DNA of 64,000 nt from Citrobacter sp. FP75 (GTDB lineage: Bacteria > Pseudomonadota > Gammaproteobacteria > Enterobacterales > Enterobacteriaceae), in contig NZ_JAFDOE010000001.1 in NCBI RefSeq assembly GCF_018342065.1, positions 682,001-746,000 of the forward strand. Reading direction: 5' to 3'. Both the position numbers and the translations under genes were made by a program. Every line of letters starts with the position of its first letter. The first letter of the stretch is position 1. The notes below the pieces were generated by a model that was not told the DNA's origin, made no database searches, and worked only from the letters and a program-made list of their open reading frames with translations. Shown one piece after another: positions 20,865 through 30,057 of this stretch.

Positions 20865-21527
20865 TTACGAAGGAGGCTGCTTCTCTGCCCATTGCAGGAA
20901 GTTATTTCGCGTTTGCGTGTCGGCCTGCCCAAACCAATATTTTAAACGCTGCTCGGTGAGCGTTTGCGATTGAGGTGGCACCCGGTCCAGCTCAGAAACC
21001 CCAGAGAGTAGCGAGCTGTCATCTGCCATCATGGTGGCAAATTGGGGTAATGAAGCATGCTTAGCCGCTTTGTTATAGCGTTCAGTCTCAAGTTCATAAT
21101 CAACGATTTTCGCCGTGGACGTGATGGCCATAATATCCAGCTTGATAGGAATCGGCATGGCGCCGCCATCCAGCAGCTCCACGCGTGGGGCCTCATCGAA
21201 ATGTGCCGCGTCACGTTCGTTGCCCAGGCGTGGAAGATGAAAATTAACCTGACTGACGAGTTGGGTATCAAAGCTGATAACCAGTGGGGGAGAAATATAC
21301 AACCGTTCTTCATGGCTGGACAGGCGAATGGTTTTCTCGACGCGAAAAACCAGCTGATGCCGACCGTTTTCCAGCTCAATGCTTTCAGCACCGCGCAACA
21401 ATGAGCTGGAGACTTTTTTTCCGTCCAGCACCAGCAGGTCAATGTCGTTTGACAGACGTAATGAGGTAGCAAAAACGGATACCGGCAAACACAGGGCAAT
21501 CAAGGCTGTCACAATGCCGGCTCTCAT
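20865..21527 (-). CDS. csgI: Periplasmic curli-assembly inhibitor family protein CsgI (YccT)
   Basis: This 220-residue protein has a signal peptide ([20 protein letters not shown]) and a DUF2057 body. E. coli YccT/CsgI is periplasmic and reduces CsgA polymerisation. The start at ATG 21527 has AGGAGAACCCT upstream and gives the exact family length; the 14-residue upstream extension lacks support. It lies upstream of mgsA on the same strand and is divergent from yccU. Confidence 0.92.
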   Translation of the reverse strand: MRAGIVTALIALCLPVSVFATSLRLSNDIDLLVLDGKKVSSSLLRGAESIELENGRHQLVFRVEKTIRLSSHEERLYISPPLVISFDTQLVSQVNFHLPRLGNERDAAHFDEAPRVELLDGGAMPIPIKLDIMAITSTAKIVDYELETERYNKAAKHASLPQFATMMADDSSLLSGVSELDRVPPQSQTLTEQRLKYWFGQADTQTRNNFLQWAEKQPPS

Positions 21528-21699
21528 AGGGTTCTCCTGTCCAGAAAATACCTGAGTAAGATGTATCAAAATTTTTCGACAATCATGTTTACTAACATAT
21601 AGACATAATTTCCAGTTTAGCTCTCATGCGCTGGTATGGGATGAATGGTTGCAACGTCAGGTTTGTCGTACACTTTGCAAAACAGCCTGGAGGAAGATG

Positions 21700-22113
21700 A
21701 TGAAAGAGACCGATATTGCTGGCATTTTGACATCCACCCGTACGATTGCTCTGGTAGGGGCGAGCGATAAACCCGATCGCCCCAGCTATCGCGTGATGAA
21801 ATATTTGCTCGATCAGGGCTATCACGTTATTCCCGTTTCACCCAAGGTTGCCGGGAAAACATTACTCGGGCAGCAGGGTTATGCGACGCTAGCGGATGTG
21901 CCGGAAAAGGTGGATATGGTGGATGTCTTCCGTAATTCGGAAGCTGCATGGGGTGTTGCGCAGGAGGCGATTGCCATCGGGGCGAACACCTTATGGATGC
22001 AGTTGGGTGTGATTAATGAACAAGCGGCCGTGCTGGCGCGCGATGCAGGTCTGACGGTGGTGATGGATCGCTGCCCGGCGATTGAGATCCCGCGACTGGG
22101 ACTGGCGAAGTAA
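21700..22113 (+). CDS. yccU: CoA-binding domain protein YccU
   Basis: The 137-residue protein is a stand-alone CoA-binding (succinyl-CoA synthetase alpha N-terminal-like) Rossmann domain, with the glycine-rich [16 protein letters not shown] nucleotide loop near the N-terminus. Physiological role is unknown. Two adjacent ATG codons (21697 and 21700) follow GGAGGAAG; the second gives the E. coli length and is chosen. It is followed by a long hairpin and the convergent hspQ. Confidence 0.92.
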   Translation: MKETDIAGILTSTRTIALVGASDKPDRPSYRVMKYLLDQGYHVIPVSPKVAGKTLLGQQGYATLADVPEKVDMVDVFRNSEAAWGVAQEAIAIGANTLWMQLGVINEQAAVLARDAGLTVVMDRCPAIEIPRLGLAK

Positions 22114-22141
22114 GAACGAGCTGTCGAGGGTTGTATACGAT

Positions 22142-22182
22142 GTTTTCCCGGCCTACAACAGTTTGTCGTAGGCCGGGAAAAC
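22142..22182. terminator. 15-bp hairpin between yccU and hspQ
   Basis: GTTTTCCCGGCCTAC (22142-22156) pairs perfectly with GTAGGCCGGGAAAAC (22168-22182) around an 11-base loop. It lies between convergent genes. The GTAGGCCGG core resembles REP/BIME palindromes of enterobacteria, so it may be both a repeat element and a terminator. Confidence 0.65.
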
Positions 22183-22186
22183 GGGG

Positions 22187-22561
<375 letters not shown>

Positions 22562-23752
22562 TTACATGATGCGACAGGCAAACCCTTTCAGATACAGCCC
22601 TTCCGGGTAGGTAGCGATCACCGGATGATCGGCGGCCTGACGGAACTGCTCTATAAATTGTACATCACGACCTGCATCTAATGCGGCGTCGGCGATGATT
22701 TTCTGAAATAAATCGGTCGTCATCAGTCCGGAGCATGAGAAAGTCAGCAGCACACCGCCAGGATTCAGCAGCTGGATAGCCAGCATATTGATGTCCTTAT
22801 AGCCACGGCAAGCGCCCATTAGCTGACTTTTGTTTTCAACAAACTTCGGTGGATCCATCACGATGACATCAAATTTCTCACCGCGATCGCGATAGGCACG
22901 CAGGAGTTTAAAGACGTCATCACGAACAAATTCAGCTTTGCTTAGATCCAGCTTATTCAGTTCGACGTTTTGTCTGGCGATGTCGAGCGCTTCCTGCGAG
23001 GTATCAACGCTGACGACCTGGCTGCATCCACCCATCAGCGCAGACACCGCGAAACCGCCGGTATAGGAGAAACAGTTCAGTACGCGTTTGTCTTGTACAT
23101 ATCGACGCGTTGCCAGACGGCTGTCACGTTGATCCAGGTAGTAACCGGTTTTGTGACCATGCTGAATGTCCACCAGCAGCTTCATTCCGTGCTCTTCGAT
23201 CGGCAGCAAGGCTGGTGGTAGTTCGCCTGTTACTGGCCCCTGGGTCAGCTCCATACCTTCTTTTTTACGCACGGCTACGTCGCTACGGTCGTAAATCGCG
23301 CAGTCCGGGAAGACAATCTGCAGGGCGCTAATTAGTGCGGCACGCTGATATTCGGCACCGGCGCTGAGCAACTGCAATACCAGGAAGTTGCCGAAACGAT
23401 CAATGGTGATACCCGGTAAGCCATCAGACTCACCGGCGATCAGACGGTAGCTGTCCAGACCGTCTTTCTTCGCCAGCCAGTCTCGCCACGTCTGCGCTTG
23501 CTGCAGGCGGCGGGTGAAAAAGTCGATATCAATAGATTCGGACTTGTCGAATGTCCAGACGCGTGCACGGATCTGCGATGCTGGTGAGTACGCGCCGCGC
23601 GCTAACCATTTACCTTGATGGTCAACAATATCGATGGTTTCACCAAGACTGGCTTTACCTTCCATACGTGCGACAGCACCGGAAAATACCCACGGGTGGC
23701 GGCGCAATAATGATTTTTCGCGCCCTTTGGCTAACACTAAACGTACACTCAT
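22562..23752 (-). CDS. rlmI: 23S rRNA m5C1962 methyltransferase RlmI
   Basis: The 396-residue enzyme has an N-terminal PUA domain (residues ~1-80; [19 protein letters not shown]) and a C-terminal Rossmann methyltransferase with [18 protein letters not shown] and the catalytic DPPKF motif ([14 protein letters not shown]). It methylates C1962 of 23S rRNA. The ATG at 23752 gives the E. coli length. It is divergent from acyP. Confidence 0.96.
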   Translation of the reverse strand: MSVRLVLAKGREKSLLRRHPWVFSGAVARMEGKASLGETIDIVDHQGKWLARGAYSPASQIRARVWTFDKSESIDIDFFTRRLQQAQTWRDWLAKKDGLDSYRLIAGESDGLPGITIDRFGNFLVLQLLSAGAEYQRAALISALQIVFPDCAIYDRSDVAVRKKEGMELTQGPVTGELPPALLPIEEHGMKLLVDIQHGHKTGYYLDQRDSRLATRRYVQDKRVLNCFSYTGGFAVSALMGGCSQVVSVDTSQEALDIARQNVELNKLDLSKAEFVRDDVFKLLRAYRDRGEKFDVIVMDPPKFVENKSQLMGACRGYKDINMLAIQLLNPGGVLLTFSCSGLMTTDLFQKIIADAALDAGRDVQFIEQFRQAADHPVIATYPEGLYLKGFACRIM

Positions 23753-23846
23753 AATTTGCTATTCTGTCGATTCAAAGAAATGGGCGCCATTGTCCTGAGT
23801 TTTTCGGGGATTTGCAACGCGCAACGCGATGATAAGGAGAACCGCA

Positions 23847-24128
23847 ATGTCTAAAGTCTGCATCATTGCCTGGGTTCACGGCCGGGTACAGGGCGTGGGA
23901 TTTCGCTACACCACCCAGCATGAAGCGCAACGGTTGGGCTTGACCGGGTATGCAAAGAACATGGATGACGGTAGCGTAGAGATTGTCGCCTGCGGCGAAA
24001 GCGAGCAGGTGGAACAACTGATGAAGTGGTTAAAAGCGGGGGGACCGCGCAGCGCCAGGGTAGACAGGGTTCTCAGCGAGCCTCATCGTCCTGGCGATGA
24101 TTTAAAGGGATTTAGTATTCGCTATTAA
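23847..24128 (+). CDS. acyP: Acylphosphatase
   Basis: The 93-residue enzyme hydrolyses acyl phosphates. It carries the acylphosphatase signature [12 protein letters not shown] with the phosphate-binding arginine, and the catalytic asparagine in [11 protein letters not shown]. The start at ATG 23847 follows AAGGAGAACC; the six-residue upstream extension is not needed. The TAA overlaps the tusE stop by four bases in convergent orientation. Confidence 0.95.
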   Translation: MSKVCIIAWVHGRVQGVGFRYTTQHEAQRLGLTGYAKNMDDGSVEIVACGESEQVEQLMKWLKAGGPRSARVDRVLSEPHRPGDDLKGFSIRY

Positions 24129-24454
24129 ATACATTTTACCGGTTTTGGCAGACCAGCGATTTTGGTTGCTTGTTTAGCCGGACCTTTCGGAAACAGACGG
24201 TAGAGATAACGGCTGTTGCCTTTGTCTTCGCCAAACTTGTTAGCCATTGCTTTTACCAACATGCGGATTGCCGGAGAGGTATTAAACTCTAGGTAAAACT
24301 CGCGCACAAAGCGCACCACTTCCCAGTGCTCAGGTGAAAGGGTAATGCCTTCGTTTTCGGCAATGGCAGCCGCCAGCGGCTCGCTCCATTCGTTAGTATC
24401 TTTTAAATAGCCTTCGCTATCGGTACTGATTTCTCTACCTTCAAAGATCAACAT
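24125..24454 (-). CDS. tusE: Sulfur relay protein TusE
   Basis: The 109-residue DsrC-family protein accepts sulfur from TusD and passes it to MnmA for 2-thiouridine synthesis in tRNA. The essential penultimate cysteine is present (C-terminal KPVKCI, Cys108). Length and sequence match E. coli TusE. It is transcribed toward the convergent acyP, downstream of yccA. Confidence 0.96.
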   Translation of the reverse strand: MLIFEGREISTDSEGYLKDTNEWSEPLAAAIAENEGITLSPEHWEVVRFVREFYLEFNTSPAIRMLVKAMANKFGEDKGNSRYLYRLFPKGPAKQATKIAGLPKPVKCI

Positions 24455-24490
24455 AATTCTTCACTGCGTTAGTCAAACTGGTGGCAGTTT

Positions 24491-24521
24491 ACCAAAAAAG
24501 AAAGCCCCGCATAAGCGGGGC
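24491..24521 (-). terminator. Terminator after yccA
   Basis: The stem GCCCCGC/GCGGGGC with an ATAA loop (24504-24521) is followed on the minus strand by TTTCTTTTTTGG. It ends yccA 22 bases past its stop. Confidence 0.85.
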
Positions 24522-24542
24522 CGGATAATGCGAGTTGACAAC

Positions 24543-25202
24543 TTAGTCGCGGCTGGCGAAGCCCAGAATGCTCAGCAGGCTGACAAAGATGTTGTACAGC
24601 GAAACATACAAGCTCACCGTTGCACGGATGTAGTTGGTTTCACCGCCACGGATGATATTGCTGGTTTCAAACAGGATAGCGCCCGAAGAAATCAGAATAA
24701 ACACCGCGCTGATGGCCAGATGCAGAGCCGGCAGCTGCAGGAAAATATTGGCAACCATACCAATCAGCACCACCACGATACCTGCCATCAGCATACCGCC
24801 GAGGAAGGACATGTCTTTACGGGTCGTCAGCACATAGGCAGAGCAGCTGAAGAAGACCAGCGCGGTGCCGCCCAGCGCCATACCGATAACATCCCCCATG
24901 CCCGCAGACAGGTAGGTGTTCAGAATCGGTCCCAGAATGTAGCCCAGGAAGCCGGTGAATGCGAAAGCAGACAGAATACCGACCGGCTTATCCGCCGTTT
25001 TATAGGTCAGGAACATCAGACCATACATACCCACCAGCGTCAGGATAAGACCCGGAGATGGCAGCATCAGCACGGTGCTTGCCGTGGCGGTGATGGCAGA
25101 AAACGCCAGCGTCAGGCTCAGCAAAAAATAAGTATTGCGCAGCACTTTATGTGTGCTGAGTAGCGATGTACGGTCGCGCGAAGAACTAATAATACGATCC
25201 AT
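24543..25202 (-). CDS. yccA: BAX inhibitor-1 family membrane protein YccA
   Basis: The 219-residue protein has seven hydrophobic segments and the BI-1/YccA family look, with a 25-residue cytoplasmic N-terminus ([20 protein letters not shown]) that in E. coli is grabbed by FtsH. YccA is a substrate and modulator of FtsH and protects SecY when the translocon is jammed. The 271-base gap upstream, to the OppA-like gene, holds no gene I can see. Confidence 0.94.
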   Translation of the reverse strand: MDRIISSSRDRTSLLSTHKVLRNTYFLLSLTLAFSAITATASTVLMLPSPGLILTLVGMYGLMFLTYKTADKPVGILSAFAFTGFLGYILGPILNTYLSAGMGDVIGMALGGTALVFFSCSAYVLTTRKDMSFLGGMLMAGIVVVLIGMVANIFLQLPALHLAISAVFILISSGAILFETSNIIRGGETNYIRATVSLYVSLYNIFVSLLSILGFASRD

Positions 25203-25473
25203 GAGTCACTCTCTTATGACAGATGTAATTAATGACGGAGGATAATGAAATCACGGGTAATGACACAGCGGTTTTACCCATCTTTACGCATTTTAACCCG
25301 CCAGGCTTAAGCATTTTATTTCAGCAAAAGTGCCTGAATCAGATGTTACCACTTATTGTGTGAAAATGTCAGATCGACATCTTATAGGTAACTGAAAAAT
25401 ATTGCGTTATTTCCTGCATCCCTTTAAGAGTGATTACGGTGTCATCATAAAACAGAACAATAAGGTGCAGGGA

Positions 25474-27102
25474 ATGACTCAACACAAATCGAAGGTATTT
25501 GCGTTTACGCTGTTGGCCGCCTGTGTGATATCGATAAACGACGCGGCATGGGCAGCTCATGTTCCCGCAGGAACAGCATTGGCTGAAAAGCAGGAGCTGG
25601 TGCGAAATAACGGTAGCGAACCAGCATCACTGGACCCGCATAAAGTCGAAAGCAACGTTGAGTTTAATTTAATCAGCGATATGTTCGACGGTCTGGTTGC
25701 CGTCAATCAGGATGGGTCTATTGAGCCCCGCCTGGCGGCATCCTGGGAGAATAAAGACAACACCGTCTGGACCTTTCATTTACGTCCGGGCATAACCTGG
25801 TCTGATGGTTCTGCGATTACCGCACAGGATGTTGTCTGGAGCTGGCAGCGTCTGGTTTCACCGCAAACGGCTTCACCGTATGCCTCCTACCTTGGCAACA
25901 TGCACGTTGCGAACGCTGTCGATATTGCGCAAGGGGAAAAAAATCCTGCCGCGCTGGGGGTAAAAGCACTGAATGACACCACGCTGGAAATTACCCTGAC
26001 GCAACCCACAGCGGCGTTCCTGGCTATGTTGGCGCATCCATCGCTGGTGCCGCTGGATAAAGTACTGATTGGTCGTTTTGGCGATAAGTGGACCCGACCA
26101 GAGCATTTTGTCAGTAGTGGGCCATACGAACTGTCACAGTGGGTGGTGAACGAGCGGATTGTCGCGGTGCGTAATGCGCACTACTGGGATAACGCGCGCA
26201 CGGTCATCGATAAAGTCACTTACCTGCCCATCAGTTCAGAAGCGGCAGATATTAACCGCTACAAGGCCGGAGAAATCGATATTGTCTTTAGCGTGCCGGT
26301 GAATCAGTTCGCCCAGTTGAAAAAAACGATGGGCGATGAACTCCATGTCTCACCTCAGCTTTCGACTTATTACTATCAGTTCAATACAACCCGAGCGCCG
26401 TTTAATGATCCGCGCGTGCGCCGGGCGTTAAATATGGCGTTAGATAAAGACATCATTGCCCAAAAGGTGATGGGGCAGGGGCAACGCGCGGCGTGGGTTA
26501 TCAGCCAGCCGGAAATAGGGGGAGTTCAACTGCATGCGCCGGACTATGCGTCGTGGCCGCTTGAAAAACGTATTGCTGAAGCGAAGAAACTGCTGGCTGA
26601 AGCCGGTTTTGGCCCTGAGCATCCTCTTTCATTCAATCTGCTCTACAACACCTTTGAAACGCATCAACGTATTGCGATTGCTGCATCATCAATGTGGAAG
26701 AAAAATCTGGGCGTAGAAGTGAAGCTGCAAAACCAGGAGTGGAAAACCATGCTGGACACCATGCACACCGGTAATTTTGACGTGGTGCGCTATGCGTGGA
26801 TCGCCGACTATGATGATGCTTCGAGCTTTCTGAACATTTTCCGCACCGGTGATAGTGAGAACACTACCCACTACAGCAATCCCGCCTACGATGAAGCGAT
26901 GAGTAACGCGGCGAAAGCAAGCTTACTGGATGAACGCGGGAAGTATTACCAGCAGGCGGAAACGCTTTTGGCCGAAGATGTACCGGCAATTCCTGTTTAT
27001 CACTATGTTCGCACGCATCTGGTGAAGCCATGGGTGGGGGGATTTGCACCGGATAACCGGGGAAATTACTACACCAAAGATATGTTCATCAAAAAGCATT
27101 AA
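25474..27102 (+). CDS. Periplasmic oligopeptide-binding protein, OppA/MppA-like (orphan)
   Basis: The 542-residue solute-binding protein has signal peptide MTQHKSKVFAFTLLAACVIS...AWA and an SBP_bac_5 body. It shares many segments with E. coli OppA and MppA as I recall them: VRNNGSEPASLDPHKVE, LVKPWVGG and a C-terminal FIKKH. It should bind peptides in the periplasm, but no permease or ATPase genes are adjacent, so it probably feeds a transporter encoded elsewhere, as MppA uses OppBCDF. I choose ATG 25474, preceded by AAGGTGCAGGGA; the frame extends 24 codons upstream without signal-peptide character. It sits between yccA and serT, where E. coli K-12 has no such gene, so it looks acquired or duplicated. 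Confidence 0.85.
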   Translation: MTQHKSKVFAFTLLAACVISINDAAWAAHVPAGTALAEKQELVRNNGSEPASLDPHKVESNVEFNLISDMFDGLVAVNQDGSIEPRLAASWENKDNTVWTFHLRPGITWSDGSAITAQDVVWSWQRLVSPQTASPYASYLGNMHVANAVDIAQGEKNPAALGVKALNDTTLEITLTQPTAAFLAMLAHPSLVPLDKVLIGRFGDKWTRPEHFVSSGPYELSQWVVNERIVAVRNAHYWDNARTVIDKVTYLPISSEAADINRYKAGEIDIVFSVPVNQFAQLKKTMGDELHVSPQLSTYYYQFNTTRAPFNDPRVRRALNMALDKDIIAQKVMGQGQRAAWVISQPEIGGVQLHAPDYASWPLEKRIAEAKKLLAEAGFGPEHPLSFNLLYNTFETHQRIAIAASSMWKKNLGVEVKLQNQEWKTMLDTMHTGNFDVVRYAWIADYDDASSFLNIFRTGDSENTTHYSNPAYDEAMSNAAKASLLDERGKYYQQAETLLAEDVPAIPVYHYVRTHLVKPWVGGFAPDNRGNYYTKDMFIKKH

Positions 27103-27245
27103 GCAGCAGAAGAGCATATTTGTGCTGAATAAACGGTCAATCTGTTGTTATTTCAGTCGATTAACAGCATTTTGACTGTTTTTCAGGCAAACGAACACTT
27201 TGGTGCTTTACAGGTCCGTTCGGGATGTTTATAGTGCGCCTCATT

Positions 27246-27333
27246 GGAAGCGTGGCCGAGCGGTTGAAGGCACCGGTCTTGAAAACCGGCGACCCGAAAG
27301 GGTTCTAGAGTTCGAATCTCTACGCTTCCGCCA
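27246..27333 (+). tRNA. serT: tRNA-Ser (UGA anticodon), serT
   Basis: The 88-base gene starts GGAAGCGTGGCCGAG, has the anticodon loop CTTGAAA with anticodon TGA, a long class II variable arm, a GTTCGAATC T-loop, and an encoded 3' CCA. The acceptor arms GGAAGCG and CGCTTCC pair perfectly. A TATAGTG promoter -10 lies about 18 bases upstream. The serT locus is a known integration or variation hotspot in enterobacteria, and accessory genes flank it here on both sides. Confidence 0.98.
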
Positions 27334-27340
27334 AATTCGA

Positions 27341-27373
27341 AACCCCGAGCTATTAAGTAGCTCGGGGTTTTTC
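27341..27373 (+). terminator. Terminator after serT
   Basis: An 11-bp stem (AACCCCGAGCT with AGCTCGGGGTT) is followed by five T, starting seven bases after the tRNA 3' end. Confidence 0.9.
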
Positions 27374-27856
27374 GTTTTATACGGCTTTAGTGGCGGCGTT
27401 TAACGTGTCTGGAGAACAAATTCAACGCGTTAATGCATCATTTCTCAGAGCACTGGCTCGCATTCGGGTCATTTTAACGCGGAATATCACACCATCCTCC
27501 GGCGTCCCGGCATGGCGTCTCGCCCTGAAGCAACCGTGCACCACTCCGATACTTCAAGCCTGGATTTACCGGGATAACATTTTTGCATTATTAAGTACAT
27601 GCAATAACAATGTGGATTATATTTTTCAGATAAGTCGATGTTAGCTAATAACTATTTGTATTTAACGTTTTATTCAGTTTATACGTTATATATCCAGTAA
27701 AACCAAAATTAAAAAGTTTCTTATTTTTGCAACTATACTCACTAAGCCTTACGCAGGTTCATCCACGTTGATGTGTAACACGCCTGTAATACGTTGCGCG
27801 ATCAACGCGGTATTCATGATCTTTGGCTGAAATATCCTCTCGAGGGAAATACAACT
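27374..27856. other. Intergenic region downstream of serT, no gene seen
   Basis: About 480 bases lie between the serT terminator and the alpha/beta hydrolase. The second half is AT rich. A plus-strand open frame of 84 codons exists at 27390-27644, but it has no ribosome binding site and no recognisable protein character. I saw no integrase remnant and no duplicate of the serT 3' end here. Confidence 0.5.
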
Positions 27857-28693
27857 ATGTCATTTGTAAAAACGAAAGATGGTGTGAACATTTTTTATAA
27901 AGACTGGGGGGCGAAAGATGCCCAACCTATCGTATTTCATCATGGCTGGCCGTTGAGTGCGGATGACTGGGATAACCAGATGTTATTCTTTCTTAATCAA
28001 GGTTATCGTGTTATCGCCATTGATCGTCGTGGCCATGGGCGCTCAGACCAGGTTAGCGAAGGTCATGACATGGACCACTATGCGGCAGATGTTTCTGCCG
28101 TTGTGGAACATCTGGATCTGCATAACGCCGTGCATGTCGGTCACTCCACAGGAGGAGGGCAGGTGGCAAGATATGTCGCCCAATACGGGCAGCCGCAAGG
28201 TCGTGTGGCGAAAGCCGTGCTTATCAGCGCGGTACCACCGCTGATGGTGAAGACTGATAATAATCCGGGGGGCACACCGCTCAGTGTTTTTGATGGATTC
28301 CGCCAGGCTCTTGCCGCGAATCGCGCGCAGTTTTATCTTGATGTGGCAACCGGACCATTTTACGGATTCAATCGGGAGGGGGCTGAGATATCAAATGGAA
28401 CTATTCAAAACTGGTGGCGGCAGGGAATGATAGGGAGCGCAAAAGCACACTATGAGGGGATTAAAGCCTTTTCTGAAACCGACCAGACCGATGATTTAAA
28501 AGCCATTACGCTGCCCGTTTTGATCATGCAAGGTGATGATGATCAGGTTGTTCCTTATAAAAATGCCGCGCTTTTACAGGACAAATTGCTCGTTAACAGC
28601 ATTCTGAAGATTTACCCAGGCTATCCGCATGGGATGCATACCACGCACGCCGAGGTGATTAATAACGATCTGTTGCAATTTATTCAGGCCTGA
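27857..28693 (+). CDS. Alpha/beta hydrolase, non-haem chloroperoxidase/arylesterase-like
   Basis: This 278-residue cytosolic alpha/beta hydrolase resembles bacterial cofactor-free chloroperoxidases and arylesterases. The nucleophile elbow is GHSTGGG (Ser97). The acid is in MQGDDDQVVP and the histidine in YPGYPHGMHTTH, so the triad is complete. The oxyanion region is HHGWPLSADDW. The start at ATG 27857 has GAGGGAAA upstream; an open extension to 27794 is not supported. Real substrate is unknown; such enzymes usually hydrolyse esters or do perhydrolysis. It is a single-gene unit in the accessory segment after serT. Confidence 0.85.
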   Translation: MSFVKTKDGVNIFYKDWGAKDAQPIVFHHGWPLSADDWDNQMLFFLNQGYRVIAIDRRGHGRSDQVSEGHDMDHYAADVSAVVEHLDLHNAVHVGHSTGGGQVARYVAQYGQPQGRVAKAVLISAVPPLMVKTDNNPGGTPLSVFDGFRQALAANRAQFYLDVATGPFYGFNREGAEISNGTIQNWWRQGMIGSAKAHYEGIKAFSETDQTDDLKAITLPVLIMQGDDDQVVPYKNAALLQDKLLVNSILKIYPGYPHGMHTTHAEVINNDLLQFIQA

Positions 28694-28696
28694 AAA

Positions 28697-28737
28697 TATT
28701 CTGAAGTTGGGATGCGTTTTTACTCAACTTCAGAATA
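28697..28737. terminator. 13-bp inverted repeat after the alpha/beta hydrolase gene
   Basis: TATTCTGAAGTTG (28697-28709) pairs perfectly with CAACTTCAGAATA (28725-28737) around a 15-base loop that contains TTTTT. It starts one base after the gene's stop codon region. No T-run follows, so it is a candidate terminator or an operator-like repeat. Confidence 0.45.
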
Positions 28738-28906
28738 GAAATGATATGAGTTAAACGTATATTAATAAAGTAGACTGCTTGTTTATTTAACTAATGTTGG
28801 AATTAATTCGGGGTTTTGTTATATTAATCGAAGAAATTTGTTGGTGATATCTGCAAATAATAATTTCAGTAGTGAAATGAATAATATAAAAATTTAAGGA
28901 ACTGAA

Positions 28907-29917
28907 ATGGCGACAATAAAGGATGTTGCATTGCTGGCGAAAGTCTCAACAGCAACAGTCTCGCGTGTTATTAATCAAACTGCATGGGTTGAGCCAGTGA
29001 CGCGTGAACGTGTTGAAAAGGCCATGCGCGAACTCAATTATCATCGTAATGCCGCCGCCATTGCGCTAGCGAAGCGAAGTGGTGACATGCTCGGATTATT
29101 GACGGGTAATCTTGCCGATCCCTTTTTTGCTCGCCTTGCGCGCGGTGCGGAGGAGGTCTCACGTAAAGAGCAATTTCGCCTGATGGTTTGCAGCGGTGGC
29201 CACGATGAAGGAATGGAGAAATCCGGGCTTGATTTTCTGATCAATCAAGGTTGTGAGGCTATTGTGGTTCATGCCAGTAGATTGTCCGAAAAGGAACTGT
29301 TGCGTTACGCCGCCCATTTCCCTGCCATGGTGGTCGTGAACCGCTATATTGCCGGGATGGCCAATCGTTGCGTATGGCTGGAAAACAGCCAGGCGTCGAA
29401 AACGGCCACGCTTCATTTGCTGGAGCAAGGGCACCGGTGTATCGCCTGCGTAACTACTGATTTACCGATTATCGATCGTCGCGAGCGACTGGAAGGGTAT
29501 CGTCAGGCATTGACTGAATATGGCATTACGCCGGATAAAAGCTGGGTGATTAGCGTACCTTTTAACGAAGAAGGTGGGGAGCGCGCAGCGCACCAGCTTC
29601 TTAACTGTGACATTCCTTTCACCGCAGCGGTGACGTTTAACGATGTGATGGCGGCCGGTATCATGCGCATCCTTCATCAGCAGGGGATTAATCTGCCACA
29701 GAAGCTCTCTATCGTTGGGTTTGACGATGTAGTGATGGCCCGTTATCTCTACCCGGCGCTGACAACCATGCACTATCCGGTTGAGCGAATGGCACGCTGC
29801 GCTTCGCAACTGGCAATACAACTTTTTAAGGGGGTAACCCCGCAGCCCGGTATGAACAAGTTTATGGCTGAACTGGTGATCCGCGATTCCGTTCTCCCTC
29901 CCCAGGTCTCTGAGTAA
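28907..29917 (+). CDS. LacI-family transcriptional regulator
   Basis: The 336-residue protein has the LacI N-terminal helix-turn-helix (MATIKDVALLAKVSTATVSR) and hinge helix (YHRNAAAIALAKRSG), then a periplasmic-binding-protein-like effector domain with DPFFARLARGAEE and the terminal-domain motif VGFDDVVMARYLYPALTT. AAGGA precedes the ATG. The next genes downstream on the same strand are an NhaC-type antiporter and a MalY/PatB aminotransferase. A symmetric operator-like palindrome lies between the regulator and nhaC, so it most likely controls those two genes. The effector is unknown. Confidence 0.9.
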   Translation: MATIKDVALLAKVSTATVSRVINQTAWVEPVTRERVEKAMRELNYHRNAAAIALAKRSGDMLGLLTGNLADPFFARLARGAEEVSRKEQFRLMVCSGGHDEGMEKSGLDFLINQGCEAIVVHASRLSEKELLRYAAHFPAMVVVNRYIAGMANRCVWLENSQASKTATLHLLEQGHRCIACVTTDLPIIDRRERLEGYRQALTEYGITPDKSWVISVPFNEEGGERAAHQLLNCDIPFTAAVTFNDVMAAGIMRILHQQGINLPQKLSIVGFDDVVMARYLYPALTTMHYPVERMARCASQLAIQLFKGVTPQPGMNKFMAELVIRDSVLPPQVSE

Positions 29918-29962
29918 GCCGTCAAGGGTATCAACTGTGATCTGGCTCAAATTATGTTGTCT

Positions 29963-29980
29963 CATGTAATCGCTTACATG
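29963..29980. promoter_or_regulatory. Candidate LacI-family operator upstream of the nhaC-like gene
   Basis: CATGTAATCGCTTACATG has perfect 7-bp arms (CATGTAA/TTACATG) around TCGC with a central CG, the typical form of LacI/GalR-family operators. It lies 78 bases upstream of the antiporter ATG and 45 bases after the regulator's stop. Confidence 0.7.
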
Positions 29981-30057
29981 GTGACGAACAGGCGATCACA
30001 TTCAGGTAAAGGGTGTTCATCTACTCTTGAGCGACTCTACAGACAGGAGATCCATTT

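Noticed and set aside
24528..25163. 211-codon open frame opposite yccA
   Set aside because: Composition is very rich in Gln, His and Arg, typical of an antisense frame of a membrane protein gene.
27390..27644. 84-codon open frame downstream of serT
   Set aside because: It overlaps the terminator flank, lacks a ribosome binding site and has no recognisable domain; it might be a remnant but cannot be supported.
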